A DNA stretch of 47,619 bases from Mageeibacillus sp. UBA3781 (GTDB taxonomy: Bacteria; Bacillota; Clostridia; Saccharofermentanales; Saccharofermentanaceae): the NCBI GenBank assembly GCA_002368805.1, contig DFFH01000020.1:483-48101 (forward strand), written 5' to 3'. Below are positions 16,988-25,522 of the stretch, piece by piece. Positions within the stretch are counted from its first letter, which is position 1; the number at the start of each line of letters is the position of its first letter. The notes under the pieces are model-generated. The model was not told the DNA's origin. It did no database searches and saw only the letters and a list, made by a program, of their open reading frames with translations. A program made the position numbers and the translations under genes.

Positions 16988-17524
16988 ATGATCATTCTAG
17001 GTATCGATCCGGGATATGCGATCACGGGATACGGCGTGGTGTCTTATGAAAAGAATCACTTTACCGTCATGGATTACGGTGCCATCACGACGAAAGCCCA
17101 TACTCCTTTTGAACAGCGTCTTTTAACTCTGCATCAGCAGATGGATGCTCTGATGGAGCGTCATCATCCGGATGTGATGGCCATCGAGGAACTCTTTTTC
17201 GAGCGAAACACGACGACCGCGATCGGAACAGCGCAGGCTAGAGGTGTCGAGATCCTGGCAGCTGCGGAAGCGAACGTTCCTGTCTATGAATACACGCCGA
17301 TGCAGATCAAGCAGGCGGTGACCGGTTACGGACGAGCGGATAAGAATCAGGTCTCACAGATGGTAAAGATGCTTCTTAATCTTAAGGAACTTCCGAAGCC
17401 GGACGATGTCACCGATGCCCTGGCGATCTGTATCTGTCAGGCACACACCGGTATCAATGCCGCATTTAAGGCGGTTTCCGGATATCAATACGGCCGTTAT
17501 GGCAAGAAAGAGTGGGATATTTAA
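16988..17524 (+). CDS. ruvC: Crossover junction endodeoxyribonuclease RuvC
   Basis: Cuts Holliday junctions symmetrically, guided by RuvAB. The 178-residue protein starts MIILGIDPGYAITGYGVV with catalytic Asp7, followed by the acidic pair in AIEELFF (Glu67/68) and by Asp140 and Asp143 in KPDDVTDALAI, giving the four-acid RNase H-like site. GRADKNQV holds the usual basic residues. GGAG precedes the ATG by seven bases. The TAA overlaps the ruvA ATG by 1 base. Confidence 0.97.
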   Translation: MIILGIDPGYAITGYGVVSYEKNHFTVMDYGAITTKAHTPFEQRLLTLHQQMDALMERHHPDVMAIEELFFERNTTTAIGTAQARGVEILAAAEANVPVYEYTPMQIKQAVTGYGRADKNQVSQMVKMLLNLKELPKPDDVTDALAICICQAHTGINAAFKAVSGYQYGRYGKKEWDI

Positions 17525-18132
17525 TGTACGCATATATCAAGGGGACTTTTGTTTCTGTTCGTGGAGATAATATCGTTGTTGAGAATAATGGCATCGGTTA
17601 TAAGATCTATATGCCGATGCTGCTTCAGGGAAGGATCGGTCATATCGGTGACGAGGTGTGCGTTTACACATATCACTATGTCCGCGAGGATGTGATCGCG
17701 CTTTACGGATTTCCGGAGCCGGAAGATCAGGATATGTTCGAGCTTCTGCTGACGGTAAGCGGCGTCGGCCCGAAGAGCGCCATCGGTGTCGTCGAGGTGT
17801 TAAGGCCTTCCGAGCTTGCCATGGCAGTCTTACAGGGAGATATCAAGAAGATCTGTACGGTAAAAGGACTTGGAAAGAAGTCGGCAGAGAGGATCGTTCT
17901 GGAACTGAAGGATAAGCTGAAGGGCTTTGATATGAGTTCTGTGGAGGATCTTGGGGATTCCTCCGCTGTGATTTCCGGTCCGGCGCAGAGTGAACTGGAA
18001 GACTGTATTTCCGCACTGGTCGTTCTCGGGTATCCGGCATCTGAAGCCAATAAAGCGGCCCGCTCCGCTTATGAAGACGGATTGAGTGTAGATGAACTGA
18101 TCAGAAGATCGCTTCGTTTACTGGCGAAATAG
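17524..18132 (+). CDS. ruvA: Holliday junction branch migration protein RuvA
   Basis: Binds the four-way junction and loads RuvB rings. The 202 residues begin MYAYIKGTFVSVRGDNIVV (OB-fold domain I). Two helix-hairpin-helix motifs follow in domain II (VSGVGPKSA near 79-87 and VKGLGKKSAERI near 114-125), and the small C-terminal domain III (LVVLGYPASEANKA) contacts RuvB. The start is the ATG at 17524, sharing a base with the ruvC stop; a GTG at 17512 would add four residues inside ruvC. Confidence 0.97.
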   Translation: MYAYIKGTFVSVRGDNIVVENNGIGYKIYMPMLLQGRIGHIGDEVCVYTYHYVREDVIALYGFPEPEDQDMFELLLTVSGVGPKSAIGVVEVLRPSELAMAVLQGDIKKICTVKGLGKKSAERIVLELKDKLKGFDMSSVEDLGDSSAVISGPAQSELEDCISALVVLGYPASEANKAARSAYEDGLSVDELIRRSLRLLAK

Positions 18133-18145
18133 TAGAGTATAATAT

Positions 18146-18174
18146 GAAAGACCGCGCTTTGCGGCATGTCTTTC
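18146..18174 (+). promoter_or_regulatory. Hairpin in the ruvA-ruvB gap
   Basis: GAAAGAC (18146-18152) pairs with GTCTTTC (18168-18174), with an inner CGC/GCG stem around GCTTT and a 4-base bulge on the 3' side. No T-run follows, so it is not an ordinary terminator. The ruvB ribosome site begins 11 bases after it. Confidence 0.5.
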
Positions 18175-18193
18175 AGGAAACTGGCAGGAGAAT

Positions 18194-19309
18194 ATGGAGT
18201 TTACGGATTTTGAACATGATGAGCGTATGATCGCAAGGGAACGCCTCCCTGAAGATCGTGACGAGAAGAGTCTTCGACCTCTTACCTGGGCGGATTATTC
18301 CGGCCAGAAGCAGGTTACGGATAATCTGAAGATCTTTATCGAAGCGGCGATGCGCCGTGGAGAGGCGCTCGATCACTGCCTGCTCTATGGTCCGCCGGGT
18401 CTTGGTAAAACCACACTTGCCGGTATCATCGCGAATGAAATGGGCGTCAATCTCCGTATTACGACCGGTCCTGCCATCGAGAAGGCAGGTGATCTCGCGG
18501 CACTTCTTACCAGCCTTCAGGAGAGAGAAGTGCTCTTCATCGATGAGATCCACCGTTTAAATAGAAGTGTCGAAGAAGTACTCTATCCTGCGATGGAGGA
18601 CTTTGCATTAGATATTATGATAGGAAAAGGCCCTGCGGCCAGATCGATCCGTCTGGATCTGCCGAGATTTACCCTGATCGGTGCAACAACGCGTGCCGGT
18701 ATGCTTTCTGCACCTCTTCGTGACCGCTTCGGCATGGTGCACCGTCTGGAGCTCTATAAGCCGGAAGAACTGAAGGTGATCCTGAAAAGAGATGCTGACA
18801 TTCTGAATATCGGTATCGATGAGGACGGCCTTGACTGCCTTGCCAGAAGATCGCGTGGTACTCCGCGTATTGCGATCCGTCTTCTGAAGCGTCTCCGTGA
18901 CTATGCGGAGGTGCGCGGCGGCGGTGTGATCGATCGGGATATTGCCGAGTTCGGTCTCGAACAGCTGGCTATCGATGAGATGGGCCTCGATCTCACGGAC
19001 AGAAGGATCATGAGTACGATCGCCGAGAAGTTCCTCGGTGGCCCTGTCGGACTGGAAACTCTTGCGGCATGCACCGGCGAAGATGCCGGTACGATCGAAG
19101 ATGTGTACGAGCCATTCCTGATGCAGTGCGGTTTTATTGCCAAGACTCCCCGCGGACGCGTACTCGCACCTGCAGGATGGAAGCATCTCGGCCTTACGTG
19201 CCCTAAGGACCTCGATAAGCGTCTCACCGGAATGGGTATATCTATGAAGGGTTCGTCAGATCCTTCGCAGATCACGATCGATGAGATGATCGGTAAGAAG
19301 GAGAAGTAA
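18194..19309 (+). CDS. ruvB: Holliday junction branch migration ATPase RuvB
   Basis: Hexameric AAA+ motor that pumps DNA through the RuvA-bound junction. The 371 residues contain Walker A GPPGLGKTT (66-74), Walker B LFIDEIH (114-120), the GATTRAG sensor motif and LRDRFGM. The C-terminal winged helix has ALEQLAIDEMGLD-like sequence and TPRGRVLAPAGWKHLGL. It is about 30 residues longer than many RuvB proteins because of short extensions at both ends. AGGAG sits 4 bases before the ATG. It is 61 bases after ruvA and 5 bases before queH. Confidence 0.97.
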   Translation: MEFTDFEHDERMIARERLPEDRDEKSLRPLTWADYSGQKQVTDNLKIFIEAAMRRGEALDHCLLYGPPGLGKTTLAGIIANEMGVNLRITTGPAIEKAGDLAALLTSLQEREVLFIDEIHRLNRSVEEVLYPAMEDFALDIMIGKGPAARSIRLDLPRFTLIGATTRAGMLSAPLRDRFGMVHRLELYKPEELKVILKRDADILNIGIDEDGLDCLARRSRGTPRIAIRLLKRLRDYAEVRGGGVIDRDIAEFGLEQLAIDEMGLDLTDRRIMSTIAEKFLGGPVGLETLAACTGEDAGTIEDVYEPFLMQCGFIAKTPRGRVLAPAGWKHLGLTCPKDLDKRLTGMGISMKGSSDPSQITIDEMIGKKEK

Positions 19310-19314
19310 GAAAA

Positions 19315-19908
19315 ATGGAGACAAAGGATCATGGCAGGATGCTTCTTCATGCCTGTTGCGCGCCGTGCGCCGAATATCCGGTTTCCGACCTTCTGTCTTT
19401 AGGTGTCCGTCCGGATATCCTTTACTATAATCCGAATATCCATCCGAAGTTTGAATTCGACAGAAGAAAAGAGCAGATCGTTAAACTTGGAAGTATCTAT
19501 GACCTTTCCTGCTTTTATTCGGAGGACTTCCGTATGGATGACTGGCTTTCAAAGGCTTGGGAAGGAAAGTATTCCTCCCGCTGTGAGATGTGTTATTCCA
19601 TCCGTATGGACTATGTGGCGGAATATGCGAAAGAAAACGGCTATGACTGCTTTAGTACCAGCCTTCTGGTAAGCCCGTATCAGCAGCATGATTTTATCGC
19701 GAAGATCGCTTCGGCCAGTGCGGAAAAATACGGGGTAAGATTTGAATATTTTGACTGGAGACCGCATTTTAGGGAAGGCCAGACTATGGCCAGGGAACAC
19801 GGCCTCTATCGTCAGAAGTACTGCGGATGCATCTATTCTCTGGAAGACTCTGAGTTTAAAGAGAAGATCATTGCGTCTTTTCCTGATTCCTGGGAAGCTT
19901 CGCGCTGA
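19315..19908 (+). CDS. queH: Epoxyqueuosine reductase QueH
   Basis: Reduces epoxyqueuosine to queuosine in tRNA, the last step of Q synthesis, in bacteria that lack the cobalamin-dependent QueG. The 197 residues show the QueH cysteine pattern: HACCAPC (Cys14, 15, 18), RCEMC (Cys90, 93) and KYCGC (Cys170, 172), which hold an iron-sulfur cluster and a second metal. The YNPNIHP and SPYQQHD motifs fit the family. It follows ruvB by 5 bases; in many Firmicutes queA and tgt occupy this place after ruvB, so the queuosine link is kept. Its 3' end overlaps the opposite rqcH gene by 41 bases. Confidence 0.92.
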   Translation: METKDHGRMLLHACCAPCAEYPVSDLLSLGVRPDILYYNPNIHPKFEFDRRKEQIVKLGSIYDLSCFYSEDFRMDDWLSKAWEGKYSSRCEMCYSIRMDYVAEYAKENGYDCFSTSLLVSPYQQHDFIAKIASASAEKYGVRFEYFDWRPHFREGQTMAREHGLYRQKYCGCIYSLEDSEFKEKIIASFPDSWEASR

Positions 19909-21778
19909 CCAGAAGAGTATTGTATTCCTCGTAGATCACCATTCCCGGCTTGGCCTTCGGGATCTTTCTGACATGACTTACCGGGCAGTAATCGATCTCC
20001 ACACGTACATCATATTCTGTCTTGGATTCCGACATCTCATTGGCAAAAGGCTTATTGCTCCGTGAATAGTAGGCAGCGATAGAAGCAGCTTCGGTAATTG
20101 CTTTATCGGAGGGTGCTTTTCCATAGGCGCGGAGAATAACGTGTGTTCCTGGAATATTCTTGGCATGAAACCACAGATCATCTTTGGAAGCGACATGAAA
20201 AGTAAGGTTATCATTCTGGATATTATTTCTTCCGGATAATACCTCAAGACCGCCATCAACAGTGAATTTTCTGGGAAGAGAAGGATCTTCCGCTTTTTTC
20301 GCGTTGTTCATCTTATTCTTTTTTGATTGTGCCGCTTTCGCCGCTTGTCTCAGATTGCGCGAAGAAACCTTGCCGGACTTGGATTTACCCGGATGATAGA
20401 CCTGTTTTTGATCCGATCTTCTTGATGCATTATCTTTATCAGAAGTAAGAGATGTCTTTATTTCATAGTCGATGGCGGAAAGATCATCCGGCTCGCTAGC
20501 CGCATCTACCGCCTTAAGAAGAGAATCCAGATAGGAAACTTCATCTTTTTCGGTCTCGATAAAACGAAGTGCAGACTCTCTCCGGCTTATCTCTTTGCGG
20601 TATCTCTTAAGATATAACTGTCCCTGTTCGGAGGGCGTCATTCCCGGTTCCAGAGAAAGGGTGGTCGATTGACCGAAATCGGGATAATCCGGGATCGTAA
20701 GCACGGTATCGTCCGGGCGGATCAGGTACTGATAGGCTAAGACCAGTTCCCCCTCAAGCTTCAGTTTCTCGGCATTTTCGGTCTCCCGAAGATCGGCCTC
20801 ATGGATCGAAAGCTTCTTTGAAGCATGGTTAAAGGCATTATTTAAGATCGCACGGATCGATCTGCGCTTGGCTTCAAAATTCGTCCTCTGGTCGGAAAAA
20901 TGCTGGACAATGTCCATGGCTTCGGAAATCGTTCCGGCATCTTTACGGATTCCGGCGTCCTGTAAGGAGAGGGCATGCCAGTCCTTCGGTTCGCCGTCGA
21001 TATAGAAAACGGCCGGATGGCTGTGGAGTGTACATATCGACGACAGAATATCGCGGCAGACGGAAAGAAGAGAGCTCGTCTGATCTTCGGAGAGAGAGGA
21101 CAGAGAGCATCTCGGGTCGTTTTTGGACTGGAAACAGATATCATTTGCCAGAAGAGGAGAGAATCCGAGAAGAGAGTCCAGCAGTGCTTTTGCCAGTGGA
21201 CGGTGCATCGAGTCAGGGAGGATCGGTAATTCGCCTTTTTCCACCATGGCGAGGGCATCGTCAGGGGAGATCTTCCCCTGGACCGGCGGTGCTTCATAGA
21301 TCCTGGCCGGCATGATCTCGCGGACGCGGCTGGTGCTGCTGTCAACATGGACAAGTGCGTCGATGATACGGTTCTCCGAGTTTAAGAAGATGATATTACT
21401 GTATCGCCCCATCATCTCGATGACGAGTTTCTTGGTGGAAGTATCATGCAGCTCGTCGGTGACAGAGATGGAGATCTCGATGATTCGTTCGTAATGCGGG
21501 CAGGTAACACTGATGATACGGGATCCCTGGAGATGCTTGCGAAGAAGCATACAAAAATTCGGCGGCATCTGGGGATTTTCCCGCATATAATCCGTCAGCT
21601 GTACCCGAGGGCTCTGCGGATCGCAGCTCAGGAGCAGTTTGATGTTACCATTTTTATTACGGACGATAAAAAATATATCGAAACGTGATGGCTGATAGAT
21701 CTTGTCAATGCGCGCATCCTGAAGGTTTTCATTCAGTTCGTGCGCCAGAAGATGAGTGGAAATCCCGTCTAAAGGCAT
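19868..21778 (-). CDS. rqcH: Ribosome quality control protein RqcH (Rqc2/NFACT family)
   Basis: Binds obstructed 50S subunits with peptidyl-tRNA and recruits tRNA-Ala to add C-terminal alanine tails as degradation tags. The 636-residue protein has the NFACT-N domain at the start (MPLDGISTHLLAHELN, then KIYQPSRFDIFFIV), a long coiled-coil and helical middle (about 290-450), a basic Lys/Ser-rich linker (about 455-510) and the C-terminal NFACT-R domain (NDNLTFHVASKDDLWFHAK, PGTHVILR). Older names are fibronectin-binding protein or FbpA. GAGGA precedes the ATG. It is the last gene of a minus-strand group with the PRPP synthetases and converges on queH. Confidence 0.93.
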   Translation of the reverse strand: MPLDGISTHLLAHELNENLQDARIDKIYQPSRFDIFFIVRNKNGNIKLLLSCDPQSPRVQLTDYMRENPQMPPNFCMLLRKHLQGSRIISVTCPHYERIIEISISVTDELHDTSTKKLVIEMMGRYSNIIFLNSENRIIDALVHVDSSTSRVREIMPARIYEAPPVQGKISPDDALAMVEKGELPILPDSMHRPLAKALLDSLLGFSPLLANDICFQSKNDPRCSLSSLSEDQTSSLLSVCRDILSSICTLHSHPAVFYIDGEPKDWHALSLQDAGIRKDAGTISEAMDIVQHFSDQRTNFEAKRRSIRAILNNAFNHASKKLSIHEADLRETENAEKLKLEGELVLAYQYLIRPDDTVLTIPDYPDFGQSTTLSLEPGMTPSEQGQLYLKRYRKEISRRESALRFIETEKDEVSYLDSLLKAVDAASEPDDLSAIDYEIKTSLTSDKDNASRRSDQKQVYHPGKSKSGKVSSRNLRQAAKAAQSKKNKMNNAKKAEDPSLPRKFTVDGGLEVLSGRNNIQNDNLTFHVASKDDLWFHAKNIPGTHVILRAYGKAPSDKAITEAASIAAYYSRSNKPFANEMSESKTEYDVRVEIDYCPVSHVRKIPKAKPGMVIYEEYNTLLVSAKLPRNQEKTQ

Positions 21779-21781
21779 ATG

Positions 21782-22156
21782 TTATTCCTCAGTCTCAGGA
21801 TCGGATCCGTTCTCTTCGAGAATATCTCTCTGTTTCCAGCGGTCGATGATAATGTAAGCGATCCAGCCGATCAGCATCGCGGCAATGATCTCAACTCCCA
21901 GAACCGTAAAGAACAGGTGATAATGATTCATGGCGATAAGAAGATCCAGACCGATAAGGACCAGGATGGCCAGGAGAAGGTACAGTGCTTTTCCCCAGGA
22001 ATAAGACCATATCACAGAATAGAGAGGCTCTTTCTCGACGACAGGCTCCGGACGGCGCGCGGGCTGCCTGGAGGAGCGCGAAGAAGCCGGCTTCTTGGAA
22101 GAAGAGCCGGATTTCGAAGCGGAACGATTACTCGTGGTTGTTTTGCGCTGTGCCAT
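21782..22156 (-). CDS. Small membrane protein with Ser/Arg/Lys-rich N-terminus
   Basis: I do not recognise the family. The 124 residues have a basic, Ser-rich cytoplasmic head (1-40, MAQRKTTTSNRSASKSGSSS), then two membrane segments (about 56-75 and 82-103) joined by a short loop (MNHYH), and an acidic tail (ENGSDPETEE). It sits 11 bases from the end of the first PRPP synthetase gene and 3 bases before rqcH, so it is probably co-transcribed with both. The head could bind RNA or acidic lipids, but that is a guess from charge alone. Confidence 0.7.
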   Translation of the reverse strand: MAQRKTTTSNRSASKSGSSSKKPASSRSSRQPARRPEPVVEKEPLYSVIWSYSWGKALYLLLAILVLIGLDLLIAMNHYHLFFTVLGVEIIAAMLIGWIAYIIIDRWKQRDILEENGSDPETEE

Positions 22157-22167
22157 GATGCCGCCTG

Positions 22168-23430
22168 TTAGGAGTTACCGGACATATCTTTCAGATCACC
22201 CTTGCTGGCAAGGAGTTTCTTGATCTTGTCGGTAGGCTTGATAAGATTCGACAGGGAAGAGTCGTGGTTGATCGCATCGATCAGAAGAGCGACGAACTTG
22301 CTCATATTAACATCTGCAAACCAGGGAGCTGCAAGGAGTTCCGGTCTTCTGTAGATCAGATTGGTCGCAAATACCTTGGAGATGATGCCTTCTTCATATG
22401 CTTTGTCGAAGTGTTCAACGCCCTCGGTGAAAAGACCGAAGGTTACTGCGCAATAAATGTTTCTCGCACCACGCTGCTTCATCTCACGGGCGATATCCAG
22501 CATGGAATCACCGGAAGAGATCATGTCATCGACGATCAGGATATCCAGTCCTTCAACGGAATCACCGAGGAATTCGTGTGCAACGATCGGGTTTCTGCCG
22601 TTTACCACGCGAGTATAGTCTCTTCTCTTATAGAAAGTACCCAGCGGAACACCGAGCATGGATGCAAAGTACATAGCACGGGAGATACCGCCTTCATCCG
22701 GGCTAATGACCATGAACTTGTCTTCTGTGAAGTGAAGATCCGGGATGGAACGGTACATCTCTTTAATGATCTGATAGGTAGCCGACAGGCTCTCAAAGCC
22801 GGAAGTCGGGATAGCATTTGCGACACGCTCATCGTGAGCATCGAAAGTGATGATGTTTTCAACGCCGAGATTGTAGATCTCTTCGAGTGCAAAAGCGCAG
22901 TCGAGGGATTCACGGGAGTTTCTCTTGTGCTGGCGGCCTTCGTAAAGGAACGGCATGATGACGTTGATTCTGCGGGCTTTACCGGAGCATGCGAGAATAA
23001 CACGCTTGAGATCCTGATAGTGATCATCCGGACTCATGTGGTTTGTCTGGCCGAACATCTTATATGTGCAGGAGAAGTTGGTTACATCGCTGATGATGAA
23101 CAGGTCGTGACCACGGACAGAACTCTGGATGACAGCCTTACCTTCACCGGAAGAGAAACGCGTGTTCTCGACGGCGATTCTGTAGTCCTGACGATAGAAG
23201 CCCGGGTACTTGCTGATGAACTCCTGCTCCTGATATTCGGATCTGCGCTTATTGAGGTACCAGTTAACTTTATCGGTGAATTCCACACTGCCTTTGAGTG
23301 GAACGAGAGCGATAGGTCCTACAGGAGCCATCGGGTTATCACCATACTGGTTATAACGGGAATAGGCGCCCTCATCAGGTCCCTGTGCCAACTGTTCCAA
23401 AATCGGATTCTTTGCTTCTGATTCACTCAT
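22168..23430 (-). CDS. prs: Ribose-phosphate pyrophosphokinase (PRPP synthetase), copy 1
   Basis: Makes PRPP from ribose-5-phosphate and ATP for nucleotide, His and Trp synthesis. The 420-residue protein is about 100 longer than the classical enzyme (about 315) because of an N-terminal extension and inserts. Conserved elements are VRGHDLFIISD (105-115), MPFLYEGRQHKRNSRES (159-174), FDAHDERV, SPDEGGISRA (243-252), the catalytic-loop KRR (268-270) and the PRPP loop DDMISSGDSM (301-310; canonical is DDMIDTAGT). It looks catalytically complete. It is 6 bases downstream of a paralogue, and ancestral tandem duplication is likely. Confidence 0.9.
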   Translation of the reverse strand: MSESEAKNPILEQLAQGPDEGAYSRYNQYGDNPMAPVGPIALVPLKGSVEFTDKVNWYLNKRRSEYQEQEFISKYPGFYRQDYRIAVENTRFSSGEGKAVIQSSVRGHDLFIISDVTNFSCTYKMFGQTNHMSPDDHYQDLKRVILACSGKARRINVIMPFLYEGRQHKRNSRESLDCAFALEEIYNLGVENIITFDAHDERVANAIPTSGFESLSATYQIIKEMYRSIPDLHFTEDKFMVISPDEGGISRAMYFASMLGVPLGTFYKRRDYTRVVNGRNPIVAHEFLGDSVEGLDILIVDDMISSGDSMLDIAREMKQRGARNIYCAVTFGLFTEGVEHFDKAYEEGIISKVFATNLIYRRPELLAAPWFADVNMSKFVALLIDAINHDSSLSNLIKPTDKIKKLLASKGDLKDMSGNS

Positions 23431-23436
23431 TTTCCT

Positions 23437-24660
23437 TTACCCCATCAATTCTTCGATTCGAACTTGTCCAAGAAGAGAGTCATATTTCTCGATCGGACTT
23501 ATCAATTTACCTATAGATTCATCCACATTTAGTGCATCGATGATGCGTGCGACGAACGGTGTCATATTTACATCCACATACCATGGCATATCAAGAAGCG
23601 CCTTAGGTCTGTAAGTAAGATTGGTGCAGTAAACCTGTTTGATGATATTGTTCTTATATGCTTCGTTAAACGGCTCAAGACCATCTGTGAAAAGTCCAAA
23701 CGGAGCAGCACAGAAGATGTTTCCCGCGCCTCGTTCATGCATATAGGTCGCAGTACGGATCATGGTATTACCGGAATTGATCATATCATCGACGATCAAG
23801 ATATCCTTTCCTTTCGGATCATCACCTAAGAAACGGAAGGACTTGATCGGATGATTTCCTTCGTCATCCACCTTCGTGTAATCACGGTCACGGTAGAACA
23901 TGCCCAGAGGAAGCTCAAGCATGGAGGAGTAGAAGATCGCTCTGGATACGGCAGTTTCATCCGGGCTGACGATCATCATGTTGTCTTTGTTGATATGAAG
24001 ACCCGGATTTTTGGAAATCAGGGTACTGATGATCTTATATGCGGATTTCGGCATTTCGATTCCCATAAGAGGTACAGCATTGATGATACGCGGATCATGC
24101 GGATCGAAGACGATCAGATTTGCAACTCCGAGATTATACAGGTCTTTCAGCATCTGGGCGCAGTCAAGAGATTCTCTCGTGATGGAGTGATCCTGACGGC
24201 CTTCATAGAGGAAAGGCATGATTACATTGATACGGCGGGCTTTGCCGCTGACAGCCATAATAATACGCAGAAGATCTCTGAAATGATCATCCGGGCTCTT
24301 GAAGTGAGGCTGTCCGGACAGTGTAAACTGCTCATCATGGGAAAGAACATCTGTGATGATGTATATATCATGACCTCTTACGGTCTGATTCAGTGTGACT
24401 TTACCTTCGCCGGTGGCGAAACGGGTGATCGTAGCAGAAATAGTAAAATCCCTACGTAAGTAGCCTGCGCTGTTTACATAAGGACTATAATTGTTTTGCT
24501 GCTTAAGAAGCCTTTTTTCGTATAAGATATTATTTACCTGACGGACAAATGCCTCATTTGAGGTATGGGAAATGATCCCGATCGGTCCGAATGGTTCCAA
24601 AAGGTAGCCGCGATAGTCAAAAGAATCAACAGGACTCGGTGTTGACATATTCTCAGGCAT
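23437..24660 (-). CDS. prs: Ribose-phosphate pyrophosphokinase-like protein, copy 2 (divergent)
   Basis: A paralogue of the next gene, 407 residues. It shares VRGHDIYIITD, SGKARRINVIMPFLYEGRQ, SPDE and the PRPP loop DDMINSGNTM (291-300). Differences at the active site are RDR (257-259) where copy 1 has KRR, DHSITRES where copy 1 has HKRNSRES, and SPDETAVSRA where copy 1 has SPDEGGISRA. It may have altered kinetics or act as a regulatory partner of copy 1, as PRPP-synthetase-associated proteins do in animals; that is inference. I start at the ATG at 24660 with GGAGG five bases upstream; an in-frame GTG at 24672 overlaps that site. Confidence 0.82.
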   Translation of the reverse strand: MPENMSTPSPVDSFDYRGYLLEPFGPIGIISHTSNEAFVRQVNNILYEKRLLKQQNNYSPYVNSAGYLRRDFTISATITRFATGEGKVTLNQTVRGHDIYIITDVLSHDEQFTLSGQPHFKSPDDHFRDLLRIIMAVSGKARRINVIMPFLYEGRQDHSITRESLDCAQMLKDLYNLGVANLIVFDPHDPRIINAVPLMGIEMPKSAYKIISTLISKNPGLHINKDNMMIVSPDETAVSRAIFYSSMLELPLGMFYRDRDYTKVDDEGNHPIKSFRFLGDDPKGKDILIVDDMINSGNTMIRTATYMHERGAGNIFCAAPFGLFTDGLEPFNEAYKNNIIKQVYCTNLTYRPKALLDMPWYVDVNMTPFVARIIDALNVDESIGKLISPIEKYDSLLGQVRIEELMG

Positions 24661-24841
24661 AGGATCCTCCACAAAAGCAATCTAGCAATCCGCTACAGAT
24701 TTAGTATAACCCTAATTTTTTTGTTTTGGTACTGTTATCTTTTGTGAATTATCGGAAAAAATTATCCGTTATATGGGTAAAATGCATATAAAAATCATTT
24801 GCGATTCTGTGGTAATCTTTTAGGACTAACGAACTGTATGG

Positions 24842-24847
24842 TATTAT
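24842..24847 (+). promoter_or_regulatory. Putative extended -10 box for yihA
   Basis: TATTAT preceded by TG-g (24839-24841), 25 bases before the ATG; no clear -35. The gap from 24661 to 24872 is AT-rich and divergent. On the minus strand it also holds TATACT near 24702-24707 without a good -35, a possible promoter for the PRPP synthetases. I see no riboswitch in it. Confidence 0.4.
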
Positions 24848-24872
24848 GTATGGGAATTCAGGGAGGAAAGAT

Positions 24873-25481
24873 ATGAGCATTCAGTTTAGAAAGACCAACT
24901 ATTGGGGAGCAGCTGCAGATCTGGCTTCCTGTCCGCCGCAGGATCGCCCGGAGATCGTTCTTTCCGGTAAGTCCAATGTCGGAAAATCATCCCTGATCAA
25001 TGCCCTGGCAGATAACAAAAAACTTGCAAGAGTTAGCGCCACCCCCGGTAAAACCCGACTCGTCATATATTTCAATGTGGACGATAAGCTTTATTTTGCG
25101 GACCTTCCGGGGTATGGATATGCCAAGGCAGCCAAAGATGTCAAAGAGAAGTTCAATAAGCTCTGTGACCAGTATTTCACCTCGGGACGCAGGTTTTCTC
25201 TGGTCCTTCATCTTATTGATATCCGTCATGCTCCTTCCGCGGATGATGTCCGTATGCTGGAATACATGAATCAGCAGCAGATCCCGTATTTCCTCGTCTT
25301 TACAAAGTGCGATAAGCTGTCAAAGGCGCAGATCCGTAAACAGCTCGGTGAATTTGCCAAAATCCTGGATTTCCACGAAGATGCCAGGTGTTATGCGGTT
25401 TCTGCTGAAAAGAAGATCGGACTGGATGACCTTCGTAATGGCATAGAGGAATTCCTCAGTGACGAATTAAACGATCAGTAA
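24873..25481 (+). CDS. yihA: Ribosome biogenesis GTP-binding protein YihA/YsxC (EngB)
   Basis: Essential GTPase for late 50S assembly. The 202 residues have the G motifs in order: G1 GKSNVGKS (32-39), G2-region TPGKTR, G3 DLPGYGYA (77-84), G4 TKCDK and G5 SAEKK. The start is the ATG at 24873 after GGGAGGAAAG; the in-frame ATG at 24846 would include this site and overlap the -10 box. A terminator follows the gene, so it is probably monocistronic. Confidence 0.96.
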   Translation: MSIQFRKTNYWGAAADLASCPPQDRPEIVLSGKSNVGKSSLINALADNKKLARVSATPGKTRLVIYFNVDDKLYFADLPGYGYAKAAKDVKEKFNKLCDQYFTSGRRFSLVLHLIDIRHAPSADDVRMLEYMNQQQIPYFLVFTKCDKLSKAQIRKQLGEFAKILDFHEDARCYAVSAEKKIGLDDLRNGIEEFLSDELNDQ

Positions 25482-25498
25482 ATCGTACTATTTCCTGG

Positions 25499-25522
25499 AA
25501 AACGACGAATTCTCGTCGTTTT
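25499..25522 (+). terminator. Intrinsic terminator after yihA
   Basis: A perfect 10-base-pair stem, AAAACGACGA with TCGTCGTTTT, around the loop ATTC. The T-run is the stem's own TTTT followed by the T-rich GTCATATTTTG. Confidence 0.8.

Noticed and set aside
22264..23421. Plus-strand open frame of 385 codons opposite PRPP synthetase copy 1
   Set aside because: Shadow of the codon bias of prs; no start signal or recognisable motif.
24661..24872. Riboswitch or PurBox-type element upstream of the PRPP synthetases
   Set aside because: The stretch is AT-rich, but I found no recognisable aptamer core or inverted CGAA/TTCG operator pair.
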